Part shown: positions 1 through 10,408 of the stretch, piece by piece | How the letters are laid out: each line of letters opens with the position of its first letter | Position numbering within the stretch: the stretch's first letter is position 1 | Assembly: GCA_001247695.2 (NCBI GenBank) | Contig: LGRX02025990.1 | Location: forward strand, 1 to 64,000 | DNA from: Cymbomonas tetramitiformis | Lineage: Eukaryota; Chlorophyta; Pyramimonadophyceae; Pyramimonadales; Pyramimonadaceae | Reading direction: 5' to 3' | Length of the DNA: 64,000 bases | The notes under the pieces: generated by a model | What the model was told of the DNA's origin: nothing | The model's input: the letters and a program-made list of their open reading frames with translations, nothing else | Databases searched by the model: none | Program-made: the position numbers and the translations under genes

Positions 1-1831
1 GGCATGCCTTGCCCGGACACCTGCACCTGGCGACTGTCGGCTGGAGGGGCGCTGGCTGTGCGTGTGGCCCCTGCAGAAGACGCCGTCCGCGCCTTGCTCT
101 GTCGCGGAGGGACTGTAGGGGGGCGTTGCGCTTTGTACTGATTGCCTGCTGGAGGAGGGACATGGCAGCGTTGGCCGCCACCCGTTTCTTCAAGGCAACC
201 GTGAGCGCTAAGTTCATCGGTTTCTCCAGCACCGGTGGCAAGTGCTTGTAAGCGCCGAATGTGTAAGGCTGCGGCAATGTTTCCAGCACGTTCTTGTAAG
301 TAATTGATTGGAGCTTGCCATCCGCGGCCAGACGTTGCATGTGCTCCAGAAGACGCTCGTCGGATACTTCGTTCAGCAATTTCAGCCCTGCTGCCGGCGT
401 GGAGTCGGCCGCGCTCAGGGCGTTTATTTGCAACTGTCTTGCCGCTTCGAGCATAGGTTTCATCCTGTCTTGGTTCCTCTGCATCGTGACTCTCCTGCTG
501 CGCTCAAACTCTGGGGTCTGTACAGGTGATGGGTTGTTAGCGGGGGCCTGTGGGCCACTGGCGGAAGGCTTCTTTTGGAAAACCGCCGGACCGTGGCTCA
601 GCGGGGACACCGCGGGTTCCGCGGAAGGGGCAGATTGCAGGCAGTCCCGTGCAAGGACACCCTGCTTTTCTGCTTCAACGGCGCGCTGCGGCTGTTGCTG
701 GACCCCTTCCTTGGCGGTCGGTTGCCAGGATTGCACGGTGGACGCGGCCTGCACCAAGCTGGGAATCGAGGGAGGTTCTTGGGTTGGGAATGCCAGATCA
801 ACGGTGGCAATCTGTGGGGGCGCCCTGGCTGGAGGGGGCGGCAATAGCGTACTCGCCGGCGCCTGGGCCAACGTCCCGGTTTCCGCTGGCCACAGCAGCG
901 TCAACAGGTCTGCGACGTGCTGCATCCACGGGTACTCGGGATTGACATTGGCCTGGTACCGGGGGGCTGGTGACACATGCACCGTCCGGGAAACCGTGTC
1001 CACCATGAACCATGGACAGTGTGCGCGAAGTTCCTGTGTGACATTTCCGATAAACACCGCCGGCCTTGCTGGCCCTGCTGGACGTGGGGCCGCGGCCTGC
1101 ACGGCTTCAGACGGGGCAGTGCTCGGTGGCGCTAGGGCTCGCACAGTAGTACGTGGGGGCGCGTCGTTCGTGACATGAACTAGGGCTGTACTCCGTGACG
1201 CCGGGGCTGGCGCTGTTGGAGGAGGGGGCGGTTCGCTATTGACGGGCAGGTTCGGGGCGGTCCCCTGACAAGCCTACTTCCACAATTCGGGGAACCGGGC
1301 CTTGATAGCAGCGATCTCCTTCTCGGTAGGGAACGCGAGGGTGGTATGCCCCAACTGACTGTTCTTGGTTTGCACGAAGCGGTAGACGGTTGTCAGGGGC
1401 TGTAAAATCTTGGGTTCGCACTTTTCACATGGGGACGCCGGGTCGGGGGAATCCGCGATGCACTTGCCCTGGGATGAGCAGTGCCTAACCCAGGTTAAGA
1501 CGTTATGATTTTTCAGGTTTTGTTTCAGCCATATCTCTAGCTGCGCGATCACCTGCTCCTTCGCCTCGTTCTTCCCCTGGCTTTCTGGCATGGTCCTCAA
1601 AACGTGGAACCCAGATGCGTTCGCGTATATGGTATCGCGTAAGACAGTGTAGTTCGGCGCCTGCCACTCGGGGCATTTGCCGTTATGGGCAAACGCGCCG
1701 GTGGCCAAAACGAGCCCAGTCGGTACTTTCTTGATGGCCTGCCTATAATTCTCCACAAGCCCGACGGGGAGATGTGTTGCGCCTACGGAAACGGTTGAAT
1801 GCCAAAACTCATGACTTTTCCGTTTGCGTTT
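1..1831 (-). CDS. Unrecognised P/A/Q-rich protein, partial, with in-frame TAG
   Basis: I do not recognise this protein. On the minus strand one reading frame is open from the left edge up to a TGA at 1913-1915, broken only by a TAG at 1274-1276. The part before the TAG is compact and cysteine-containing (CPEW, CSSQGKC, CEKC). The part after it, more than 420 codons, is a Pro/Ala/Gln-rich linker followed by a helical region (ERLLEHMQRLAADGKLQS) and reaches the window edge without a stop. A 42-nt GT-AG stretch at 1236-1277 contains the TAG, and its removal keeps the frame, so a mini-intron is one explanation; a nonsense mutation or readthrough are others. There is no clear ATG. A plausible splice acceptor (TTTGTATACAG) ends at 1832, so an upstream exon is likely. 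Coding status rests on the long open frame and GC-rich third positions, and the plus-strand ORFs over the same bases look like shadows. Confidence 0.6.
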
Positions 1832-1979
1832 CTGTATACAAAACCCGGCCCCCGCCCCCTCTACCGCCGATACTTCGCTTGAGTGTGCCCCATCGTCGAG
1901 CTCTAGGTGATTTCACGGAAAGGAGTGAGCGCCGATTGTAAACGGCGGTAGCATTCAAAGCACGCGGACGTGCTAGCGT

Positions 1980-2130
1980 TCCGCGCGTGTGCAGAGTGAT
2001 ATTACGATGCGCGCAAGACATCAATCGCTCCCGGAACATCATCGAGTAGGCAGCACACGGCCTCCAGGCAAATGGAGATGAATATTATTCATATAAAAGT
2101 GTTTGGTTAGAGCTAGATAGGTAACCACTG
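1980..2130. repeat. 3'-flank duplication, copy 1
   Basis: This segment lies just downstream (minus-strand sense) of the first MYND gene. It closely matches 3590-3728 downstream of the second MYND gene, sharing blocks such as AGGCAGCACACGGCC and CATATAAAAGTGTTT. It shows that the two MYND genes arose by tandem duplication of a unit that included the 3' flank. No separate gene is seen here. Confidence 0.75.
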
Positions 2131-2208
2131 ATGAGGGGTTGGCAGAGGAGTTGTCCGCTATCCGGCACGCCACAATGGTAGACCGTAACTACTATGCTTC
2201 TATGAGAT

Positions 2209-3480
2209 TCATACTCCGACGTCCAGCGCAGGGCGGAGGGCCTTCCACGCACACTCTGGCCTGTGGCTTCTCCAATGAGCACGCTGGCAGTTGGTGCCAC
2301 AGTACGCTACACGTCGGCACGGGCACAACTTCCGATTAGCAGGCCGCTGGCCGCACGTGGCACAGCATGAAGGACGAGACGACCATTCCCCGCGTGCCCA
2401 GAGCCAGGAATAACTAACCCACTGAGCTTCCGCCAGCGCCTTACACTCCCGGTGGTGGGTAGATTCCCAGTGTGCTCTCTGACACTCCTCGCCGCAATAC
2501 ACCGCGGAGAGACACTTGCCGCACTTGTACAACTTCCGTCCGCCGACAACAGCCCGCCGGTCCGCCCCACATTGCGCACAGGGATCCCGTTTCTTTCCGT
2601 TGCGCGATGCCACAGCAGGCTGTGAACACTTTTCCTCCATGTGCAGTATCGTGCGCCAACACTTGTGCGCGTGCGATTGCGCGTCCGCCCTCGCTCCAAG
2701 CCCAACATCCGCACGAAACATCGCATACCGGTAGTACCACGGATACATTCCTCCGTGCGCGTTTTCCGAGCGCACGCTCGACAGTCGAAATGTCACCAAC
2801 GGTGCAAACTGAGAAACATTGCATCCCGTGCTTACCATTACCGGTTCGAACGGGTTCCCCGAGGTATCCGACAACACGAGGATCTCCCCCGCAGCTTCCA
2901 AACCACCCCCCCCTGGAAGACACCCCACGAACTCCATGACAGTAACCGAAGGGAAATGACCGGTTTTCCAACTTTCGCCCGACCACCGAGGGTACAACAC
3001 ACCGCACACAATGATGTTTCCATATCTCTCACCCTGCATGCGCCAATCGTGTACAAACCGGAATATCGTGCGCACCGTGGTCAGCACAAGGGCCAGGAAC
3101 AACCCTTGCCGACATGGGAGGAGCCCCTCGCAAGAACACACCGTGCCCACACGCTGTCCCAACATAAGGCGCGCGGCGTTATCAGGTCCCAACCTAGGCG
3201 GGACGTTCAACAGGTACCTCTCCGCAGTTTCTAGGGCTGCGTTTTGTGTGCGCAGAAGCCCCCATCTGTTAATTGGCATCCCACGTGTGTCCAACCACGT
3301 GTGTCCGTTGTCCAACCACGTGTGTCCATGAAACAGGAGTGTCATGTGGTTCCCCACCGCGCCACGTGCAAGGCGCATTCGGCGGATTCTGACGAACGTT
3401 CGGCCGACTCGCTGCAAGTATGTTGTCATATCAACCCAAAGGCGTGTGTCGGCCGAATTGGATGCAATCGCGGAGATCAT
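2209..3480 (-). CDS. Double MYND zinc-finger protein
   Basis: Complete 423-residue ORF with an ATG at 3478-3480. The last quarter holds two MYND-type zinc fingers. The first (about residues 307-351) starts CAQCGADRR and continues YKCGKC, VYCGEEC and HHREC, giving the full set of Cys/His ligands. The second (about 375-411) starts CATCGQ and ends CQRAHWRSHRPEC; its second ligand pair is CPC rather than the usual C-x2-C. MYND domains normally bind proline-rich peptides and link proteins in regulatory complexes. The N-terminal 300 residues match no family I know, and one short stretch (HTWLD) is repeated because of a small DNA repeat at 3281-3330. The neighbour upstream (3767-4528) is a shorter paralog with the same C-terminal finger. 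Confidence 0.8.
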   Translation of the reverse strand: MISAIASNSADTRLWVDMTTYLQRVGRTFVRIRRMRLARGAVGNHMTLLFHGHTWLDNGHTWLDTRGMPINRWGLLRTQNAALETAERYLLNVPPRLGPDNAARLMLGQRVGTVCSCEGLLPCRQGLFLALVLTTVRTIFRFVHDWRMQGERYGNIIVCGVLYPRWSGESWKTGHFPSVTVMEFVGCLPGGGGLEAAGEILVLSDTSGNPFEPVMVSTGCNVSQFAPLVTFRLSSVRSENAHGGMYPWYYRYAMFRADVGLGARADAQSHAHKCWRTILHMEEKCSQPAVASRNGKKRDPCAQCGADRRAVVGGRKLYKCGKCLSAVYCGEECQRAHWESTHHRECKALAEAQWVSYSWLWARGEWSSRPSCCATCGQRPANRKLCPCRRVAYCGTNCQRAHWRSHRPECAWKALRPALDVGV

Positions 3481-3589
3481 GCACAGATCCTACATCACAC
3501 CCCAGCGCGAGCGGGTAAATTCAATGCAATACAGCGGGTCCGAAGTTTTATCATAACGAAGTTTTATCACCGCAAACCCACGACATCCG

Positions 3590-3728
3590 TGTGCACAGGG
3601 ATATTACGAATCACGCAAGACATCAATCCATCGCTACCGGAACATCATGGAGTAGGCAGCACACGGCCACCAGGCAAATGGAGATTACTATCTTCATATA
3701 AAAGTGTTTTGTTACAGCTAGATAGGGG
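3590..3728. repeat. 3'-flank duplication, copy 2
   Basis: Counterpart of 1980-2130, lying downstream of the second MYND gene on the minus strand. The two copies are diverged but collinear, so the duplication is not recent. Confidence 0.75.
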
Positions 3729-3766
3729 GGCGGTCCTCCTAAGTGGTAAGATGCCAGTCTGCTGCT

Positions 3767-4528
3767 CTAAAGGCCCGGTCGAGTTCCCTGGCTATTGTCG
3801 GCCGTCGTCTTCCACGCACACTCTGGCTTGTGGCTTCTCCAGTGAGCACGCTGGCAGCTAGGGCCGCAGTACGCTACACGTCGGCTCGGGCACCACTTTC
3901 GATTAGCAGCCAGCAGGCCGCACATGGCACAGCATACAAGACGGACGTAGCCACGCCATGCTATGAAGGCGGAGTACACAGTATTCACGTCGTCCACACG
4001 TTCCCCACGCTGGGTGGGTGTCAATACCCTCGAGACAGCCCCAACCGCAGGGGGGCTGGCAACGGTGGGGGCATCCGTGAGGTCACGGTGCAAACTGGTA
4101 ACGAAAACCGACTGGAAGGCGTTAGTGTAGTGAAGGCATGGGTGTGCCCACGGACCACGGACGAGCACTACCTCACCCCACCATCCATGGCAGTCACCGC
4201 CGTCCACGGGGGTGGTGTACACACGTATACGCAGCAAGCCTTCGCCAAACTCAGGGACCGCCCAACCCGGACGGGGCACCCCAGCAAACTCGAAGTAGCT
4301 TGCTCCCGGTGTCAGAGGACACTCGCCGACCATGGCATACCGAACATGCTGTAGCCGACTCTCACCGTAGACGTCATTCAACAGTGCAAGGGCGTGCTCC
4401 CCGAAGCTGTCGGAATCACTCTCTGGCCAAAAGCCCTGCTGGGCTCTACCCTCTTGTCCCCACAGTTTTATGAGTTGCCAACGATGCAAGCCCACTCTAC
4501 CGAGGTATGTGTGATACTCAACCTGCAT
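3767..4528 (-). CDS. Single MYND-finger paralog with altered zinc ligand
   Basis: 253 residues from the ATG at 4526-4528; the frame is open seven codons further to a GTG but is closed by a TGA just beyond. The C-terminal finger reads CAMCGLL, then YCGPSC and QRAHWRSHKPEC, and is nearly identical to the second finger of the gene at 2209-3480. One cysteine of the second ligand pair is replaced (CPS instead of CPC), so one zinc site may be weakened. The first MYND finger of the neighbour is absent. The first 200 residues are not recognised. The shared C-terminus and 3' flank show a tandem duplication followed by loss or divergence of the rest. Confidence 0.65.
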   Translation of the reverse strand: MQVEYHTYLGRVGLHRWQLIKLWGQEGRAQQGFWPESDSDSFGEHALALLNDVYGESRLQHVRYAMVGECPLTPGASYFEFAGVPRPGWAVPEFGEGLLRIRVYTTPVDGGDCHGWWGEVVLVRGPWAHPCLHYTNAFQSVFVTSLHRDLTDAPTVASPPAVGAVSRVLTPTQRGERVDDVNTVYSAFIAWRGYVRLVCCAMCGLLAANRKWCPSRRVAYCGPSCQRAHWRSHKPECAWKTTADNSQGTRPGL

Positions 4529-4954
4529 CCCGACATATGCCCCGTGCACGGACCATCACCATGACATAGGGAGCTGGAATGCACTAACACGAAGTGTACC
4601 GGCGGGCACAAGGCAGCGAGCGGATAATCGGTAAACGCAAGGTGCCCTCGAGTGGTCCCCAAAAGGATTGGGAACTTGGGATCCCCACAAGGGTCCCCAA
4701 AAGGATTGGCAACAAGTAGCTTCTGGAATCGCTTCACGCCAGCATTTAACATTCCATATAACAAGGAGCTTACGTACGATGATTAGATGGTTAGATCGAT
4801 GGAAGCTTCAACATCCGTTGAGCAGGTGTACTGTACCGAGATCCCGATTGAACGTAGCTCGGAAATCCTACACAAGGAGGGTCGCTTCCCTCTAAATTGT
4901 ACTAGGTCTACGTGACAAGGTGTGCTGAGGCTCAGCGGGAGGACATTCTCATAT
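4529..4954. other. Intergenic, short duplicated motif
   Basis: No gene is seen. A short block (GGTCCCCAAAAGGATTGG) occurs twice, at about 4654 and 4693. Confidence 0.5.
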
Positions 4955-5400
4955 CTACATTCCGAGTAGATCCTCAGTGTCCTGCCCGTCAAGTATCCCC
5001 AGTGACAATTGTATTCTTCGCACAGTTGGCGTTGTTGCTCGTGCCGGATGCCGGTCTGCGTATGACCCCAGGCAATGCGAGCCGCTCGCTATCACCGCCA
5101 CGGCTCCACGAGTCACATCCCGAGTGCCGTAGACAGCCATCGCCAAGGCCCAAATGAAACATTTTCCGTCCTTCGGCACCGGCACCACCAACCATTGTCG
5201 TAACGAGCGACACCCCGGGTACTGCACACTACTGCGCGTGGTCCATGGCTCCCTCTGGTGCATACACACATCACAGGCATAGGTAAGCAACCCCAGGCCG
5301 TACATGCTCTGCCGGGCTACAACGACATATGTTGTGCTGCCGGGAACGATATGCCACCGGGAAGCGCACAACATGTAGTCGCATGCAAGCAACAGGAGTC
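4955..5400 (-). CDS. OTU-like cysteine protease paralog (short)
   Basis: Minus-strand frame of about 148 codons. Residues near 80 read PKDGKCFIWAL, which resembles the catalytic-cysteine motif of OTU deubiquitinases (DGNC followed by an aromatic residue). The matching C-terminal histidine region is not present before the stop, so this is either a fragment or lacks a downstream exon. Its N-terminus (CDYMLCASRWHI) is nearly identical to that of the larger OTU gene at 8934-5526. After that point the two sequences diverge abruptly, which suggests a shared first exon. A 39-nt GT-AG segment directly follows the shared peptide and keeps the frame if removed. The upstream start is unclear: the first ATG is inside the shared peptide, and only TTG precedes it. 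Confidence 0.45.
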
Positions 5401-5580
5401 TAAACAAGGTGCGGACGGTAAACCTCCAACAAGGTGAGCACGGAACAATACGTCTCCCATAGAAAACCCTCCGTGCACCTGTGTGTTAACCAGCGTGACT
5501 CGTAACATTACCAGATAAAGAATCTCTATACGAGCTCGCACATACCAAAGAACCCCAATACCCCTAGAGACAATTCGAAA
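5345..5580 (-). repeat. Shared OTU 5' segment, copy 1
   Basis: This block matches 8873-9095 over about 230 bp (for example CCGTGCACCTGTGTGTTAA and CGAGCTCGCACATAC). In minus-strand sense it contains the first codons of the short OTU gene and its upstream region, so promoter and first exon were duplicated together. It overlaps the 3' end of the large OTU gene. Confidence 0.7.
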
Positions 5581-8500
5581 ACAGTACCTCGACGGTGTGT
5601 ACACGGGTATCTACCTGGATCTGGAAATGCCTCGATCCGCTCGTAGTGTCCAGGAAACTTATTAAATTGAACGTAATGGGCGACTCGTACCGGTTCACGG
5701 CTAGCCAAGCCCAGTGACGGATGTGGGCAAATATATTTCATGCTGAAAGGCGGCAAGTATTGTGCCAGAGCATCGGTATCGGTGGGAACATTGCACCCCA
5801 CCCCTGGCACGTCGACCATCGGCCACAGAGTGTACACCTGAATAACTCGCCGAAGCATGTTCGCAATGATATGGAGGAACTGCGGTTCGTTGTACGCTTG
5901 GGCAGTAAGCAGGATTCTGCGCAGTGGCGGCCCTCCGTCAGCAAGACGAGCGTCGAGCATCCCGGTGGGGTAAAGCTGCCGATTGAAATCGTACGACGCG
6001 CAGATGGCGTTACGGATGTTCATTGTGAGGACCTTCACGGAGGAACCCTGTTCAAGCACTTCCGGAATGTGTACACCCAAGGCGTGCAGCCAGCAGTTGC
6101 CGTCCCCTTTTGTCTGGACTCGTCGCAGGCCGTGTTTGGCCAAGGCCTGCTCGAACTCCGCGAGAGAAGTAAAACGGTCTGCAGTACCCTCGAGCGGCCA
6201 ATGCACGTGAGCCAGCACGCGACGTGCTAACGGCAGCACATTAGGGAAAATCTCGTCGGGATGGTCGAAGGATGCCTCCAATATACGCCCCCGGGGGTCC
6301 ACGGGCATCAGGATGACGTCATCGGTTCCGAACGAAACACGTGCAAAGTTTGGTGCAAAGTTTGGCGGAACAGCGTTTGGCTGGAAACCGTTTGCGGTTG
6401 CCGCTCGCAATGCCTCCTCAGAAGCGAGATCCATGGAAGGCTCGGCTGCTGCCTTGCTTCTCTGTTGGTTACGGCACGCACCCAGAGCACGCACGCGGTA
6501 CTCCCCATGGTCTTTATGGGATGCACTTGCCCGCACGATGCACTTGCCGGGCATCGCTCGTGACGCATCTCCACCAGTCTCGTATGCACAATCGCATCGC
6601 ACGACGAGGGATCGTGCATGTCCGGGATCCCATCGGTGCGACAGCTTCGCCGCCACTTTGTTTGCGAAACCCAGGTCCAGCTGATCAGGACTTTGCAAGA
6701 GTTTAGCAACACGTATGTTCACATGCAGCCCGCCCTCCGCGTCCGTATGGAACAGGTGTTGTTTCCTGTAGGACTTGTCCGCGCCAAGAGGAATACCGGC
6801 TGTCCGCAGGCGCTGCGCGTTCAACGCGGTAAGCATACCGAACACGACACTACGCAAGCCCCGGCAGCAGACACCCAGTTCCCGGTACAACTGGTGATCG
6901 TCAAAAGATGAGAATGCGTCGTCACGGGTAGCCCGTCGGTCCCAGAGAGCAGTGATGCCGTCGCCAGAGTCCTGCAAAGGCCGCGCCGGCGGACGTTCAC
7001 CAGTTGGATGTTCACCGTCACCCCAAGTCAGGTTGGCGATCCTGTGCTTCACCGTGGCATCCGCGCGTCCCCACGCCTCAGCGCCGAGCACCCCGCGGAG
7101 TTTGTCCCAAGCAAGGCCTAGGTCCTCCACATTCAGGAGTGCATGCAGCTTCGCCTCGGCCTCGTCTAACTGGCAGTAATCGGCCAATGTGGCCGCCTGC
7201 CCCGGGTGCTTCTCATGCGCGGATAGTGGCGCCCGGACTTCAGCTTCGCGCCGCACACGCTGGCACGGACCACACATCACGGCTCCGATAGTACGCAGAG
7301 CGTCATAACCCAGAACGCCTGATCTGCACAGGGAACACGCCCAAACACCTGGCAAGGTGTCGTAGCCTCCCGCAAATCGTATTTCGTCTCCACACGCAAC
7401 GCACATCATGCGGCACGCCAAGCCATATTGCGAGATGACACTGTGCGGGCTGCCGAGTACCGCGTTATTCAGGTCAATGGTTCCCTTAGTACGCACTCTG
7501 GCTGCGGAGTAGATCACGAAGTAGAACTGCTTAGGACGAGTACGGGCGAGCGGGAGGCGCCCACTTGGAGAAAGACCGCGGTGCGCCATGCGGTCGGCTG
7601 GCCAGAACCACAGTGTTCCCATGGGACCCCCGAGGTGAACACGACGGAAGGGAGCCGAAGTGGGATCGCCATGCCTGGAGTTTTGAACCACGCGGCTGTA
7701 ATCCATCGAGCAAAACCTGTCCCAATGGCAGGCCCGCTGCGTTTCGGGTAGCACCTCCGTCAGGCATTGGGCCCTCAGCAACAGGCCACATGAGAACACG
7801 TCGTAATCCGGCCAGCCCCAGGATCCCTTGCCTGCCTTGGGAAACTTGGTATCGGTGTGAAGGAACTGGATTTTGCTCTCGACGTCCCGCCCTAGAGGCG
7901 TCGGGTTGTCGCAGGTCCGCTTCACCACCATTCCCTCAGCTTCAAGAATCCCAGACCGCAGCCTGTCGTCCACAAGGCCATGCTTCACGGTGGTGAAGAT
8001 GGATGGGAATAGCCAGTGCCCAACATGCCAGTCGGCCTGTATGGTATAGCGCGCGCCCTCACCCAGTTCGTGAGATCCAGATGTGAAGTCCGCGCCGATT
8101 TCCTTATGAGAGAACAGGACCTCAGCCTTCAGCAACTGGTAGTCCACCACATACGTCATGAACACGGTGAGCATAGCATTGAACCCGTCCGTGTGCTCAC
8201 TACGTTGCCGCGCGAGCTCATCCTCGCACTCCGTTTTTTCTTGGGTCGCGCGCATCATCGAGGCATCCACGACTTGCACCCAGTCACGAGGGTCGCCCAC
8301 AGTGTCCTCCATTGTAACGCCAGCTGTCCCTTCCTTGGACACCTGAACAACCGGCTTCAACACTCCCTTGCGCCACAGCGCGTACTGTAGTGCTCCCGGA
8401 GGGTAAGCAGGTTTTGCCCAGATGTATCCTTGTGCCACGTACCATACAGCTCTTTCCAACTGGCACTGGCAACCAGGTGCCGGTTGCAAATGTCAATGAT

Positions 8501-8934
8501 TTCCTCGAGGACGACCTCCGAGCAGGCCGCATCCAGCATCTGCACGGACCACTTCCAATCGAAGGTGCATGCCTCCCCGTCTTCCACGGTGCCCTCTGCC
8601 GGGGGAGGGCGATCAGACAGATACGCCCACCATGGCAAGTCGCGCAGGTCATCAGGTGGCAGGTTTTTGGGCATAATAGGCAGAAAGCCTGCATCGTTGT
8701 GCCCGACTGGTTTCACGGTGTCGGGAGGCTTGATCCTATGGACATGATCCTCTAGTAGTTCTTCCTCGACTTGTTTAGATGCAGCGTCATCGCCGTGGGC
8801 AACCTCGGGCGGGCAGTCGGGGAACATCTGTGCGACAGCACGCAACACGAACACCGTGTGACTTCCTCAGCAACGATATGCCACCGGGAAGCGCACAACA
8901 TGTAGTTGCATGCAAACGACAGGAGTATATACAT
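5526..8934 (-). CDS. Large OTU-domain protein with dioxygenase-like N-terminal half
   Basis: The longest gene of the left cluster. The main frame (8384-5526) ends with an OTU cysteine-protease domain: TKGDGNCWLHALG holds the expected catalytic Cys, and PGHYERIEAF near the C-terminus holds the expected His. OTU enzymes cleave ubiquitin chains. The N-terminal half has an H-x-D (HTD), then GTLWFWPADRMAHRG and a later Arg in RPKQFYFVIYSAAR, a spacing like 2-oxoglutarate/Fe(II) (phytanoyl-CoA-type) dioxygenases; this is a weaker call. A Cys pair region (CVACGDE, CSLC, CGPC) in between may bind zinc. The 5' part lies in other frames: exon 1 from the ATG at 8932-8934 (MYILLSFACNYMLC...) and a clear coding stretch at 8827-8474. 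GT-AG segments at 8828-8874 (47 nt) and 8385-8473 (89 nt) would join all three in frame, but frameshifts are also possible. Confidence 0.65.
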
Positions 8935-9095
8935 GGCGAGCACGGCAAAGCTCCCGAGAACAATATGCCCCCCATAGGAAACCCTCCGTGCACCTGTGTG
9001 TTAACCGGTGTGGCTCGTAACATTACCTGATAGGAATTCTATATACGAGCTCGCACATACGCAAGCACCCCAAGACCCCTAGAGACAATAATGAT
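8873..9095 (-). repeat. Shared OTU 5' segment, copy 2 (promoter/first exon)
   Basis: Upstream region and first exon of the large OTU gene, duplicated at 5345-5580. A TATATAC stretch near the ATG and conserved blocks further upstream are candidates for shared promoter elements. No experimental promoter evidence exists. Confidence 0.6.
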
Positions 9096-9235
9096 GAGGT
9101 AGACCATTCATAGGAGGCAGACGCTTGCATATAATAAGCTGGACACTAGCCTTGCAAAAGGTCACCATCCGGTAGGCAAATGCATGTATGTGTAGGTGAA
9201 CACGAAACGAAAACACTTCAAACGACGAGAAGCAG

Positions 9236-10260
9236 GCCACGCTGGCGACGGTATGTCCCCAGCGTGACCTCCGGCTTATATGAAGATCACCCTTTAAAAA
9301 AACAGGGACAAGAGCTCAAGAGGCTTGCATAACCGCCGCATCGTTGCGCGACCGGCCCGTTGGCGATCAGCGCACGCGCTACACGGTCCGCAGAGGATTC
9401 AACACATTAAAAAATGCAACCCGGTGAACACGAAAAATGAAAGACTTCAAACGACGAGAAGCATACCACGCTGGCGACGGTATGTCCCCAGCGTGACCTC
9501 CGGCATATATGAAGATCACCCTTTAAAAAAAACAGGGACAAGAGGCTTGCATAACCGCCGCATCGTTGCGCGACCGGCCCGTTGGCGATCAGCGCACGCG
9601 CTACACGGTCCGCAGAGGCTTCAACACATTAAAAAAGTGCAACCCGGTGAACACGAAAATGAAACACTTCAACCAACCAGAAGCAGGCCACGCTGGCGAC
9701 GGTATGTCCCCAGCGTGACCTCCGGCTTATATGAAGATCACCCTTTAAAAAAACAGGGACAAGAGGCTTGCGTAACCGCCGCATCGTTGCGCGACCGGCC
9801 CGTTGGCGATCAGCGCACGCGCTACACGGTCCGCAGAGGCTTCAACACATTAAAAATGCAACCCGGTGAACACGAAAATGAAACACTTCAAACGACGAGA
9901 AGCATACCACGCTGGCGACGGTATGTCCCCAGCGTGACCTCCGGCTTATATGAAGATCACCCTTAAAAAAACAGGGACAAGAGGCTTGCATAACCGCCGC
10001 ATCGTTGCGCGACCGGCCCGTTGGCGATCAGCGCACGCGCTACACGGTCCGCAGAGGCTTCAACACATAAAAAATGAAACCCGGTGAACACGAAAATGAA
10101 ACACTTCAACCAACCAGAAGCAGGCCACGCTGGCGACGGTATGTCCCCAGCGTGACCGCCGGCTTATATGAAGAACACCCTTAAAAACACAGGGACAAGA
10201 GGCTTGCATAACCGCCGCATCGTTGCGCGACCGGCCCGCGTCGGTATGTCCCCCAGCGTG
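9236..10260. repeat. About 220-bp satellite, array 1 (about 5 copies)
   Basis: A core starting GCTGGCGACGGTATGTCCCC recurs at 9241, 9470, 9692, 9911 and 10129, and a truncated unit follows near 10235, giving a period of 218-229 bp. Each unit contains an imperfect hairpin (CGCTGG...CCAGCG), an A-run, and a GC-rich block (GCGCGACCGGCCCGTTGGCG). The array is bounded on both sides by a similar motif (CCGGTAGGCAAATGCATGT, near 9170 and 10266). ORFs across it are translations of the repeat, not genes. Confidence 0.9.
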
Positions 10261-10408
10261 ACCTCCGGTAGGCAAATGCATGTGTGTGTCTAGCGCGTTA
10301 TGCGTGATGCGATAGGAATACATACATGGACCGATTTGTTTACGGCAATGTCGGCGCTATATTTACATGTATACATTTGTCAAGTTCACATGTCGGCCCT
10401 ATTGGAAA

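Noticed and set aside
315..1178. 287-codon plus-strand frame
   Set aside because: It is antisense to a longer minus-strand frame with better codon pattern that is open from 1273 to the window edge; Cys/Ala/Gly-rich composition is typical of a shadow frame.
9325..9966. 213-codon plus-strand frame
   Set aside because: It is the translation of the 220-bp satellite; the same peptide recurs with every unit.
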